Assembly: GCA_030536755.1 (NCBI GenBank)
Contig: JAUNPJ010000043.1
Location: forward strand, 1 to 33,251
Length of the DNA: 33,251 bases
DNA from: Eubacteriales bacterium
Lineage (GTDB): Bacteria; Bacillota; Clostridia; Lachnospirales; Lachnospiraceae
Direction of reading: 5' to 3'
Position 1 is the first letter of the stretch. Every line of letters starts with the position of its first letter. Made by a program: the position numbers and the translations under genes. Under the pieces are notes generated by a model, which was not told the DNA's origin, did no database searches, and saw only the letters and a list, made by a program, of their open reading frames with translations. Below are positions 1 through 6,925 of the stretch, one piece after another.

Positions 1-255
1 TTAATACGGTTTGAAACAGCTTTTTACCGAAAGCTTTATTAAAGTGCGCCTTTTTGAGGAATTTTCTGAACTTTGCATAAAAGTTACACTATGCATTTGC
101 CCCACCCCCGCATAGTTACTATGTTTTCGAAGATTTAGTATAACTTTTATGCAAAGTTCAGAAATTTGTTTTATACAACTTTCAGCCTCTTGTAATATTC
201 TTTCGTTTTTTTCTGCTTCTTTTCTTAAGTTGACGTTAGGTTGACCACATTGGGG
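1..255 (-). pseudogene. Open reading frame remnant cut by a seam repeat
   Basis: The minus strand is open from the in-frame TGA inside the seam repeat (256-258) to a TAA at 3-1, about 84 codons. The first part is charged and helix-like (LRKEAEKNERILQEAES) and could be the tail of a real protein. The rest runs through a long inverted repeat and looks less protein-like. There is no start codon with a ribosome binding site at the right-hand end, so if it was a gene, its 5' part is gone at the repeat. I recognise no family. It may be chance open sequence. Confidence 0.25.
63..164. repeat. 24-bp perfect inverted repeat with nested hairpin
   Basis: Positions 63-86 and 141-164 are perfect reverse complements over 24 bp (core gcataaaagtta). 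The 54-bp spacer contains a second inverted repeat, actatgc at 88-94 and gcatagt at 110-116. There is no T-run after the right arm, so it is not an obvious terminator. It could be the end of a mobile element, an inverted duplication or a recombination site. Its role is unknown. Confidence 0.6.
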
Positions 256-272
256 TCAGGTACTCAAAAAAT
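243..272 (+). repeat. Seam repeat, copy 1 (core ggggtcaggtactc)
   Basis: This 30-bp copy is identical to positions 3859-3888. It lies 12 bp past the stop codon of the tandem nuclease gene, and the open frame 1-255 begins inside it. The sequence style (short G/C-rich half site at gene junctions, several copies in both orientations) resembles REP-type elements mobilised by Y1 (TnpA_REP) transposases, but no such transposase is in the window. Confidence 0.75.
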
Positions 273-284
273 ACTCGTTATTTA

Positions 285-1265
285 TTATTTTTCCAATTCT
301 GAAAGTATCTCATCCAGTCTGTCCAACAAGTAGGTGGATGGATCTTCCAAATCGAGCTTCATCTTGTTCATTTTAATCAAATCCTCAGTATCCAAGAGAA
401 TAATTAACTTTCCATTTTCTCTCAGACAACCTTTTGCCGCCCAGTAAGCATGTTCATCATAACCATGTGCTGCAATGATTATTCCTACACTTCGCAAAGC
501 CTTTGCGTATAGATACTTCTCTGTAGTATATACTTCTTTTTGAGTTATAGGTTCCTTGTAATTCTTGAACTCAAAAATCACATATTTCGACTTGAAATAT
601 CTTTCAAGGATTGACCAAAATGTTTTTTGATTTTCATCTTTGATTCGGCAAAGAAGATCAAACCTATACAAATCATTATTTGATTTTTGTTGTTCGCTCC
701 ACAATGCTAAATCTTCAGAAAAAATATTCTCTAAAAGCTTCTGGCATAATACCTCATATGTTCGCGCCATCGGCTTTCCTGCTTCACATAGAGCCATCTC
801 TGCAATTAATGAATTCGTGTAATCATCATGTTGAAAACTGTCAAACTGAACAAATCCTTTTTGCGGCTCTATGTCAGCAACTGTAAATGGCAATATTGCT
901 ATTAATTCGTTGCGCAATTCGGTTCGATATTGTACAGCAAATAACAAATTCGCAATATCTATCAGAATTAAATCTGGATATTCTTCTTGATAATGGCTTC
1001 TCTTTTTTTCGTCAATCTGAAACGCTGTTACCAATATCGGTGTCATTCCACAAGATTGCCCAATGGTATAAATTCGTTCAACAGCTTTTTCAATTAGCTG
1101 TGAGTATTTTACCTCAATACAATAGCTGTTGCCCTCTTTCTCAGCTACAATATCAATATCCCCTGATCGTTGTTCTAATTGAACATCTTGCTGTATGGCA
1201 TACCCAGCTTCACTAAATATTTTGGCAATAATGTTTTCAAACATATACCCGCTTCTTGCATCCAA
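285..1265 (-). CDS. Tandem PD-(D/E)XK (Mrr-like) restriction endonuclease-type protein
   Basis: This 326-residue protein appears to carry two restriction-endonuclease-like domains. The first, about residues 8-110, has the core G35-D36-I-D38 followed by E51-V-K53. The second, about 170-310, has RFDLL (D203) followed by E232-F-K234, then a GIIIAAHGYDEHAYWAA segment and a LIILLDTEDLIKM end typical of the Mrr fold. The start is a TTG with a GAGGTG ribosome binding site 8 nt upstream; the next ATG is 7 codons downstream. It lies 80 nt behind abiEii on the same strand, so it may be the third gene of the abiE operon. Mrr-like proteins cut foreign or modified DNA; that role here is inferred from fold motifs and context. 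Both active-site cores look intact. Confidence 0.7.
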   Translation of the reverse strand: MDARSGYMFENIIAKIFSEAGYAIQQDVQLEQRSGDIDIVAEKEGNSYCIEVKYSQLIEKAVERIYTIGQSCGMTPILVTAFQIDEKKRSHYQEEYPDLILIDIANLLFAVQYRTELRNELIAILPFTVADIEPQKGFVQFDSFQHDDYTNSLIAEMALCEAGKPMARTYEVLCQKLLENIFSEDLALWSEQQKSNNDLYRFDLLCRIKDENQKTFWSILERYFKSKYVIFEFKNYKEPITQKEVYTTEKYLYAKALRSVGIIIAAHGYDEHAYWAAKGCLRENGKLIILLDTEDLIKMNKMKLDLEDPSTYLLDRLDEILSELEK

Positions 1266-1345
1266 GAATTATTCACCTCATCTCTCGTGCTATTTGTTTT
1301 CTATTGTATACAGTTGCTACCCTTCGATTGAGATTTCATAGAAAC

Positions 1346-2344
1346 TTACAGTGAATTGATTTCCTTTTCTAACTCCCTGATCACTTCCATAACTGCCTCA
1401 AAGGAAGGAACATCACCATAGAGCATATCCCTCATGTCCTCATAATCTGCAGCAAGGGCCACAAAACGGAACTCTGGTGGAATCAGCTTCAGCGTTCCCG
1501 GAACAGCTTCTGGATATTTTGCCCATGCTCTCGGATAAAACTTCATTTTGAAATCGACCACAGTTTTCAATAGGTCCGCCCGAGCAAAAGCCTCATCTTT
1601 AACAGGCGTCATAGACATACGGTACAGATCATAGTAGTGCCGTGAGTATCGCTGGGGCATTTCCAGATGTTCTGGTCTGTTTGCTTCATGATGCAGAATC
1701 GTTGCTTTTTCCCAAAAAGTCCGTTCCGGAGCAACTGTCAGAATTGCCGAATCTTTTTGCTCGAAGATTTTCGGATAATAGGTCGCAGCATAAGGTTCAA
1801 TCTTAGCAATTTTTGCCGGGGTCCACGCTGCCAATGCACCAATTTCCAGACGAATGACCTGCAAAGTCGATGCGTTTGTAAACAGGTGTGGATAAGCAAA
1901 AATAACGGTCTGCTTTTCTTTTTGATCTATGTAGATGTTTGCCTCGCAGCCAAGTTCACGAGATATTTCTGTCTTAATAGTTGGGCAAAATTGTTCTGCA
2001 AGAAAAATCTCTGCCCGTGCATTGGCCTCTTTGTTGAAGGCATCCTGCTTAGTGTTGGAGCGCTTTTCCCAAGGTTCATCCTTGCCATAGCCCAATACCC
2101 GCCAGTCCAAGATCAGGTCAATATCCTCAGAAAAACGGCTAATTAGATTAAACGCTTTAGAAAGACTTGTACCACCCTTGAATGTGATCGAATTTCTCCA
2201 TAGACAGCGATGGAACAGATAGTCCAGCGTAAAGCATACCCAAAAGTCTTTTTCCACAATGGCATCATTTAGGCCCATCTTGTCTGCTGTATTTCGGAAC
2301 AGCTCCCGCCGGTCATTCTCCGACAACCGTGCTATATTTCTCAC
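1346..2344 (-). CDS. AbiEii-type nucleotidyltransferase toxin
   Basis: A 332-residue protein of the AbiEii / nucleotidyltransferase toxin family, the toxin of type IV abortive-infection toxin-antitoxin pairs. The nucleotidyltransferase signature is clear: FKGGTSLSKAF (residues 55-65, with the G-G-T-S loop) followed by FSEDIDLIL (71-79), where the acidic pair should bind metal. AbiEii-type toxins of this class transfer nucleotides to an RNA target (tRNA for the related MenT toxins) and arrest growth. Its ATG overlaps the stop codon of the upstream AbiEi gene in an ATGA arrangement, which indicates translational coupling. Length and motifs look complete, so the toxin is probably functional. Confidence 0.85.
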   Translation of the reverse strand: MRNIARLSENDRRELFRNTADKMGLNDAIVEKDFWVCFTLDYLFHRCLWRNSITFKGGTSLSKAFNLISRFSEDIDLILDWRVLGYGKDEPWEKRSNTKQDAFNKEANARAEIFLAEQFCPTIKTEISRELGCEANIYIDQKEKQTVIFAYPHLFTNASTLQVIRLEIGALAAWTPAKIAKIEPYAATYYPKIFEQKDSAILTVAPERTFWEKATILHHEANRPEHLEMPQRYSRHYYDLYRMSMTPVKDEAFARADLLKTVVDFKMKFYPRAWAKYPEAVPGTLKLIPPEFRFVALAADYEDMRDMLYGDVPSFEAVMEVIRELEKEINSL

Positions 2345-2955
2345 CGTATGTCACCTCCACAAATTTTCCGAATTGTATCATAAACCCAATCTGTAGATTC
2401 CGCTGCCTCTTTCAAGCAGGCTTGCTTTTCATCATCAGACAGTTTCTCTGAAAGAGTTTTTATAATATCTGAAGTTACATTGGACCTTCCAAGTGTCTTT
2501 AATGCCTGAATAACCAAGCTTGTCATATAAGATAATCCGGTGATTTCCTTATTGGTCCTATGCTTAAACTCCAACTTCGTAGAATTCCACTCATAGGTCT
2601 TGTATGGACCGTCGCTAATGTAGGACCAAACCGCAGTTACCTGTGTGGATAAGCCCAGTAGGTTAAGGGCTGTATTTCCGCATGGAGCAACAGTCCAGTG
2701 ATAGCTTCGAGCCAATGCTTTTGCAACTGCATCTGGATCCGCTGCAACATATTCTTCAAGCAACTTACTGTATTTTGGCTTTTCATAAACACCTTGCAAT
2801 ATTCTCCTTAACGTTCCATCATTTACAAGACGATAGATGCTTTGGCGAATTGTATTGGTATCTGCAATATCTGCAAAATCCGATGTTACGAAAACAGTAC
2901 CATCTTCAGCAGAAAGAACTCTTTCGCGTATTCCGCTCATATATCCATTTGCCAT
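2341..2955 (-). CDS. AbiEi-type antitoxin / autorepressor (DUF6088-like)
   Basis: A 204-residue protein encoded directly before the AbiEii toxin. The N-terminal 60 residues form a winged-helix DNA-binding segment (VFVTSDFADIADTNTIRQSI then LVNDGTLRRILQGVYEKP), followed by a domain with the family feature of a 'TALNLLGL' stretch. This is the organisation of AbiEi antitoxins, which repress their own operon and counter the toxin. The ATG at 2955 lies downstream of GGGGTGA; a second in-frame ATG five codons on (MSGIRERV) is a possible alternative start. Two palindromes upstream are probably its operators. Confidence 0.8.
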   Translation of the reverse strand: MANGYMSGIRERVLSAEDGTVFVTSDFADIADTNTIRQSIYRLVNDGTLRRILQGVYEKPKYSKLLEEYVAADPDAVAKALARSYHWTVAPCGNTALNLLGLSTQVTAVWSYISDGPYKTYEWNSTKLEFKHRTNKEITGLSYMTSLVIQALKTLGRSNVTSDIIKTLSEKLSDDEKQACLKEAAESTDWVYDTIRKICGGDIR

Positions 2956-2976
2956 AGTCCCTCACCCCTTTCCTTT

Positions 2977-3014
2977 GTAACGAATATTATATATTATTCG
3001 TTACATTTTTGCAA
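2977..3014 (-). promoter_or_regulatory. abiE promoter overlapped by a perfect palindromic operator
   Basis: Reading the minus strand, TTGCAA (3014-3009) and TATAAT (2991-2986) are 17 bp apart, a near-consensus sigma-A promoter, 31 bp from the AbiEi start codon. A 28-bp palindrome with perfect 10-bp arms (gtaacgaata / tattcgttac, 2977-3004) covers the -10 box and most of the spacer. Binding here would block RNA polymerase. AbiEi antitoxins are known to autoregulate by binding inverted repeats upstream of abiE, so AbiEi is the likely ligand. Confidence 0.75.
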
Positions 3015-3095
3015 CTGCATGGGAAGATATATTTTCAGCATTCCCAAAAGAAGCATCATACATACAACAAAAAATACCCAATGGCCGTCTTTTTT

Positions 3096-3123
3096 ATAAC
3101 GGATAATATACATTATTCGTTAC
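3096..3123 (-). promoter_or_regulatory. Second, imperfect copy of the abiE operator
   Basis: A 28-bp inverted repeat with the same arm length and 8-bp centre as the 2977-3004 palindrome. Eight of ten positions of the left arm match the first copy, and the right arm tattcgttac is identical. It starts 119 bp upstream of the first. No convincing promoter overlaps it, so it looks like an auxiliary operator that could allow cooperative binding or DNA looping by AbiEi. Confidence 0.65.
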
Positions 3124-3241
3124 ATTTTATGATTGCTCAATTATTCTTATAACAGAAACCGGTACTTACTGCCATCAAAATATCTCCTCGTTCAAAGTAT
3201 TCTCAATTTCTACCCATATCAGCTTTATTCTAAATTCAAGA

Positions 3242-3267
3242 AACGGCCCGGATTGTTCCGAGCCGTT
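3242..3267 (-). terminator. Hairpin after the small accessory gene
   Basis: On the minus strand, 4 bp past the TGA at 3272-3274, a stem forms from aacggc...gccgtt with an inner cgga-acaa-tccg. It is followed only by a weak T-rich stretch (gtttcttg), so termination efficiency is uncertain. Confidence 0.5.
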
Positions 3268-3271
3268 AAAA

Positions 3272-3595
3272 TCAGATTGCTTTGATTTTTTTGAGGTAAG
3301 CCACCGCATCCGTATGTCCGCGGAAGTAAAGCTGCAGGCGCTCCATATCATCCAGCTTTCGGGATAACCGAAGACATTGAACAAAGGCAGCGTGTTCCTC
3401 TGCGGTCAGATGAATCTCACCTTTGTCCTCCATCACTTTCATAATACACGGGAACCGCTTTTTCAGGTCAGAGATCTGCTGTTGAATGTCTGCGTATTCT
3501 TCGCTGGTTTTCCGCAGATCCGTTACAATATCGCTGTCGATCTCCGGGAAGGAATCCTCCAAGCGGGAGGGCAAATCGAAATATGTGTCACTCAT
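3272..3595 (-). CDS. Small conserved protein of clostridial mobile regions
   Basis: A 107-residue acidic, helical protein starting MSDTYFDLPSRLEDSFPE. I chose the ATG at 3595 because an AGGAGTG ribosome binding site lies 8 nt before it; a GTG three codons upstream is less likely. Proteins with this start are common behind DUF1273/SLOG genes in clostridial integrative elements, and here the tail of such a gene does lie 63 bp upstream. The central part (residues about 20-45) could form a coiled coil. Function unknown; no catalytic motif is visible. Confidence 0.6.
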   Translation of the reverse strand: MSDTYFDLPSRLEDSFPEIDSDIVTDLRKTSEEYADIQQQISDLKKRFPCIMKVMEDKGEIHLTAEEHAAFVQCLRLSRKLDDMERLQLYFRGHTDAVAYLKKIKAI

Positions 3596-3658
3596 AGTTT
3601 TCACTCCTGTTTTTCTTTTACTATACCCATAGGGCAGGGCAATATCAAATGTGCAATT

Positions 3659-3856
3659 TCATTTCTGCTCTGCAAGATTGATGACCGGCTTGCCTTGCTT
3701 TTTCGCGTATTTGACGGTTTCATAGGCACCGCCAAAATCCCGGAACAGATAGGCGATCAGGCAATCGGCTCTGTCCACCAACCAGCGGTTACGCTTTTGA
3801 ATCGCGGCTTTGTAGTGAACGCCGCACAGTTTCTCTGGAATAATGATTTCATCATA
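3659..3856 (-). pseudogene. 3' end of a DUF1273/SLOG-family gene
   Basis: The last 65 codons of a gene whose 5' part has been replaced by the seam repeat at 3859-3888. The remaining sequence contains the RNRWLVDRADCLIAYL and GGAYETVKYAKKQGKPVINL segments characteristic of the C-terminal half of DUF1273 (YpsA/YspA-like SLOG) proteins, a Rossmann-like nucleotide-sensing fold. No start codon or ribosome binding site remains. The following small gene (3272-3595) was probably its operon partner. Confidence 0.7.
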
Positions 3857-5462
3857 GAGACCACATTGGGGTCAGGTACTCAAAAAATGTACTGGTAAAA
3901 TCAGTATAGTTAGTCACATCCGTCAAGGTCTTCATGGCAAACATCTCTTCACTCTGCCAGTTGCCCTTATGCGTCCACTTTATCTTGCGGATGTTCGGAT
4001 ATTCACCATCGTGATTTTCGTCATACTCATAATCAGATTCTACAATGCCACGGCCAAGAATCTCACTCCGCCCACGCTTTGCAAATATCACATCTCCAGG
4101 CTTAAGGTCATGAACAAACTGCCATACAGCATGAACAGAATTCTTGTATGATGAATCTCCTCCATGAATATCACGGAGCTTCTGTGCCATCTCTTCTTTG
4201 CTGGCATAAGTATTCAGGTCACCCAGCTCATCCCAGCCAAGTCCCATAATGCCTGCAGCATAAAAATCCTCCCACATGGATGCACCTTCACCCGGTGCAT
4301 AGAGCCAATAATGTACGGTATCTACATCCGCATCACCCAAAGAATTTTTTTCTTTGTTTTTCGCAGCATTATCTGCAACACCATTTTTAAAGATCTCGGA
4401 TGCCAATTCATCTGTCATCTCAACAGACTGCCCCTTCTCCGTCAGCGTCCAGATCCCATACACTTTATTATCAATATACCCAGCTTTAACCAAATAGCTT
4501 CTGGCAAAAGCAACCTCATTCTCAAATTTATTTACGTTATTCTTACCGCGTGTGGCATTTACCTCTTCATCGGAAAGATGCTCGTTCTCAATGATCCGTT
4601 TTCTTGTATCCTCAGGTGTCGCTGCCCCTCCAAGATCCCGAAGTGCCTGAAGGACGGGTCCAAACCATCTCAGGAATGCCGCATTTGACTTTCCAGATTT
4701 AGCTTTCTTCTCCATTTCACCCTTCTCGACAGACACAATCCATGCTTTATGTGAAAGCTCCGGGAAAGAAGCATAACCATATTCTCCGGACTCAATGGCT
4801 GCTTTGCACTTATCACGGATTGAAAGATACTTCTCCGCAGTCGGAACGGACTTCATAGACTTCATCTCTGCGACCACATTAGCGGAGATATTAGCTGGAT
4901 TGCTCATAAATTCTCTGTTGCGTGAATCCATATTGATATAAGTATATGGACGGATCCAGTACAGTCCCATTGTCAAATTCCAACGAATAGCAAACTGGGA
5001 CTTGACCTGATCATAAGCAGACATGAACAGACTGCGATTTTCCTGTGTGTCAGTATCAGCAAAATTGATAGCTGCTTCAAACACCTTCCAAAGATTATCA
5101 ATATCATCGTCCTTACGGCGCTCATCACCCTCAAAAGCATAGAATGTAGCCATCATGTTGTTCAATACCGGTATGCCTGAGAAATCATCAGGGATTTCTG
5201 CAGTGATACCGAATTCCAAGGCAATACCGCCTAGAATCGTAATACGATTAGTGTCGGTTATACCTTTATTAAACAATCCGAATACAGTGAACGGATCAAT
5301 ATCCTTTGGAACATTATCTTTTTCCAGTTTCGGCAATTTCATCCCGATATTGGAATACACCGCTTGAAGTTTCGCAATAAGCACACTCCTATCTTTCCTG
5401 TATTCTAATAATTTGGTGGCGAACTCCATATAAAAGTCTGCCCATTTGAATTGTTTCGACAT
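3852..5462 (-). CDS. McrB-like restriction protein truncated before its GTPase domain
   Basis: 536 residues. The N-terminal ~260 residues (KWADFYMEFATKLLEY onward) resemble the leader region of clostridial McrB homologues. They are followed by an Mrr_N-type winged helix (about 270-350, ALRDLGGAATPEDTRKRI ... YGIWTLTEKG) and an EVE-like reader domain (about 385-525, HYWLYAPGEGASMWEDFY ... GDVIFAKRG). McrB should continue into an AAA+ GTPase domain that drives DNA translocation and recruits McrC. Here the frame runs into the seam repeat and stops; the final residues FFEYLTPMWSL are repeat-encoded. No Walker A motif is present and no mcrC follows. Modified-DNA binding may persist, but restriction should be lost. 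ATG at 5462 has AGGAGG 8 nt upstream. Confidence 0.7.
   Translation of the reverse strand: MSKQFKWADFYMEFATKLLEYRKDRSVLIAKLQAVYSNIGMKLPKLEKDNVPKDIDPFTVFGLFNKGITDTNRITILGGIALEFGITAEIPDDFSGIPVLNNMMATFYAFEGDERRKDDDIDNLWKVFEAAINFADTDTQENRSLFMSAYDQVKSQFAIRWNLTMGLYWIRPYTYINMDSRNREFMSNPANISANVVAEMKSMKSVPTAEKYLSIRDKCKAAIESGEYGYASFPELSHKAWIVSVEKGEMEKKAKSGKSNAAFLRWFGPVLQALRDLGGAATPEDTRKRIIENEHLSDEEVNATRGKNNVNKFENEVAFARSYLVKAGYIDNKVYGIWTLTEKGQSVEMTDELASEIFKNGVADNAAKNKEKNSLGDADVDTVHYWLYAPGEGASMWEDFYAAGIMGLGWDELGDLNTYASKEEMAQKLRDIHGGDSSYKNSVHAVWQFVHDLKPGDVIFAKRGRSEILGRGIVESDYEYDENHDGEYPNIRKIKWTHKGNWQSEEMFAMKTLTDVTNYTDFTSTFFEYLTPMWSL
3859..3888 (+). repeat. Seam repeat, copy 2, identical to copy 1
   Basis: This 30-bp sequence is identical and in the same orientation as 243-272. 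It separates the DUF1273 gene fragment from the truncated McrB-like gene, and the last 11 codons of the latter are read from it. Together the two copies bracket a 3.6-kb block holding the tandem nuclease, AbiE and the small protein, as expected if the block moved or recombined by way of the repeats. Confidence 0.8.
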
Positions 5463-5488
5463 GCTTCCTGCCTCCTTGAATTCTTTTT

Positions 5489-5650
5489 TTATGAATGCAA
5501 TTCCCTATATAGCTTGCCTGCTAATGCGGCCTGCACTGTATGGTATTTCTTTGCATCCAGGAACAACTGCTTATATGCCTCTGTATTCTCAGCATATGCA
5601 GACATTGCCGTCTCATCGAAAATGCTAGGGAACACGCTCCGGTCATAGAC
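5489..5650 (-). pseudogene. C-terminal fragment of an unidentified gene
   Basis: An open stretch of 53 codons ending in TAA just upstream of the McrB-like gene, closed on its 5' side by an in-frame TAG (5653-5651) shortly before the next seam repeat. The sequence (FPSIFDETAMSAYAENTEAY ... KLYRELHS) is protein-like and recalls the C-terminal tail of type I restriction R subunits, but this match is from memory and weak. The gap to the McrB-like ATG is 26 bp, so both were probably one operon before decay. Confidence 0.45.
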
Positions 5651-5675
5651 CTAGCGGTCATCCGTCTGGGAGAGA

Positions 5676-5697
5676 CAATGGGATCAGGTACTCAAAA
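5676..5697 (+). repeat. Seam repeat, copy 3 (one-base variant)
   Basis: Contains gggatcaggtactcaaaa, differing by one base from the shared core (ggggtcaggtactcaaaa). It separates the gene scrap at 5489-5650 from the group II intron fragment. Confidence 0.65.
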
Positions 5698-6018
5698 GAC
5701 ATTTTGGAAGGAAAATACAGGTTCTCCCCAGTTGACACGTAATCCTTGTGTAACATGAATAGTTCTCTCCGACACCGCAGAGCCACGTGAAATCTCGCCA
5801 TTACGATAAACCCGTGTGTTGCCTTCCCCTCAGACAACAGAGTCGGCACTCTGAGTTATGGGATTTCGGTGCTCTATAGCTATCCCTATTACCTTGCTGT
5901 CTACGCTTAGCATATGACGTTACCGCCATACACCCAAGACTCGCTTCAAATGCTGTGGCTAACAGCTTATTCGACAGGATTTCCACCTGCCGGATTACGC
6001 ACCCTTAGCTGGGCGCAC
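5698..6018 (-). mobile_element. 5' fragment of a group II intron (domain I part)
   Basis: Read on the minus strand, the segment begins GTGCGCCCAGCTAAGGGTG, which carries the GUGYG start of group II introns and matches the opening of well-known members such as Ll.LtrB (GTGCGCCCAGATAGGGTG). It continues through domain I-like sequence to CAACTGGGGAGAACCTG, then ends about 320 nt in at a seam repeat. Domains II-VI, including the catalytic domain V, and the intron-encoded reverse transcriptase/maturase are absent, so it cannot splice or move. The 5' splice junction lies directly after the seam core ggggtcaggta. Short open frames across this segment are not genes. Confidence 0.8.
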
Positions 6019-6030
6019 TACCTGACCCCT
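6019..6030 (-). repeat. Seam repeat, copy 4 (abuts the intron 5' end)
   Basis: Minus strand reads aggggtcaggta directly followed by the intron's GTGCG. This core is shared with the other seam copies, although the sequence upstream of it (caaaacatc) differs. Confidence 0.6.
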
Positions 6031-6095
6031 GATGTTTTGTGAAATGAGTTGAACATCCTGACTGACCCTTATGTTTCAATTAATCGAGTAGAAAA

Positions 6096-6782
6096 TCACC
6101 CAATTAACTGCTCCCCAATCTGAACCATTTTTTCATACCAATCTTGAAATAATTCATGTCCTGCAATTCTCTGAGGATGATAGAAAGATACTACAGGTGT
6201 TGACTTATCTTTTTCATCAAACTTACAGTAAAAGTAGTTAAAACCATTTTTTGTTTGTTTCCACTCACTTAATGCATTTTTAGGTAATATTTCTTCGTAC
6301 AATAAATCAGCATTCTTTCCAGTACCTCTTCCACAACAAATGATGATATCTGGCTTATATAACAACAACTGTTCCAGCAAAAACCCTTTATCATTTTTTG
6401 CATAGGAACGAATTATTTCGTCATTCGCCCGACTGCTGCCACCAACTTTTTTGAGATTAATAAAACTCACTTTCGATAACCAAAATGTTTTATCTGCTTT
6501 AGAAATATATTTAGGATATTCCCCCTTTTCAAGAAGAGCTTTGGTCCATCTGGCAATATTGTTCCATGTTTTCCAATAGGTTGATTTTGGTTCTGACATA
6601 ATCCACTCGCATAAATCTACGGTATGATTCTTCCAATTCGCTTCTTTCAATACAAAGGTAATTTTTATTTCTTGTTGATTCCAAACATTTTCATCAAATA
6701 TCCCATCTGCGACAAAAGAATCATAACCTCGTCTCTCTTTCCAGTGTTTAAAGAGTTCTCGTTCTTTTTCTTTAATAGACAT
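6096..6782 (-). CDS. Possible uracil-DNA glycosylase-fold protein, function unknown
   Basis: A 228-residue protein without signal peptide or membrane segment. Features that recall the uracil-DNA glycosylase superfamily are an early strand-loop ITFVLKEANWKN (about residues 40-51), a central YKPDIIICCGRGTG (about 144-157) where family members have a strand and glycine loop, and a late VSFYHPQRIAGHELFQDW (about 199-216) resembling the family's H-P-(S) motif. UDG-fold proteins remove or sense altered bases, and some members occur in defence islands. The assignment is from motif layout only. The ribosome binding site is weak. No co-oriented neighbour is close enough for an operon. Confidence 0.45.
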   Translation of the reverse strand: MSIKEKERELFKHWKERRGYDSFVADGIFDENVWNQQEIKITFVLKEANWKNHTVDLCEWIMSEPKSTYWKTWNNIARWTKALLEKGEYPKYISKADKTFWLSKVSFINLKKVGGSSRANDEIIRSYAKNDKGFLLEQLLLYKPDIIICCGRGTGKNADLLYEEILPKNALSEWKQTKNGFNYFYCKFDEKDKSTPVVSFYHPQRIAGHELFQDWYEKMVQIGEQLIG

Positions 6783-6822
6783 ACCCGCTTATCCTATTCT
6801 TTTATTCCATCTTCCTAAGGCA

Positions 6823-6866
6823 CCAAAAAAATAATGCCCTGTAGGCTTTTCTACCTACAGAGCATT
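6823..6866 (-). terminator. Rho-independent terminator
   Basis: On the minus strand, arms aatgc-t-ctgtagg and cctacag-g-gcatt close on a short loop and are followed by atttttttgg. It ends transcription of whatever gene once ended at 6878, before the 6096-6782 gene. Confidence 0.8.
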
Positions 6867-6877
6867 ATAACATAATC

Positions 6878-6925
6878 TTATGCAATTACAATTCTTCCAG
6901 CCAGCATTTTACTTGTCGAGAGCAC
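6878..6925 (-). pseudogene. 15-codon gene tail between seam repeat and terminator
   Basis: Minus strand reads VLSTSKMLAGRIVIA then TAA, 11 bp before the terminator hairpin. This looks like the last codons of a gene whose body was removed at the seam repeat (6922-6944). Too short to identify. Confidence 0.3.

Noticed and set aside
5658-5986. Two overlapping minus-strand open frames of about 60 codons
   Set aside because: They lie inside the group II intron fragment, which is structural RNA sequence, and have no ribosome binding site or family resemblance.
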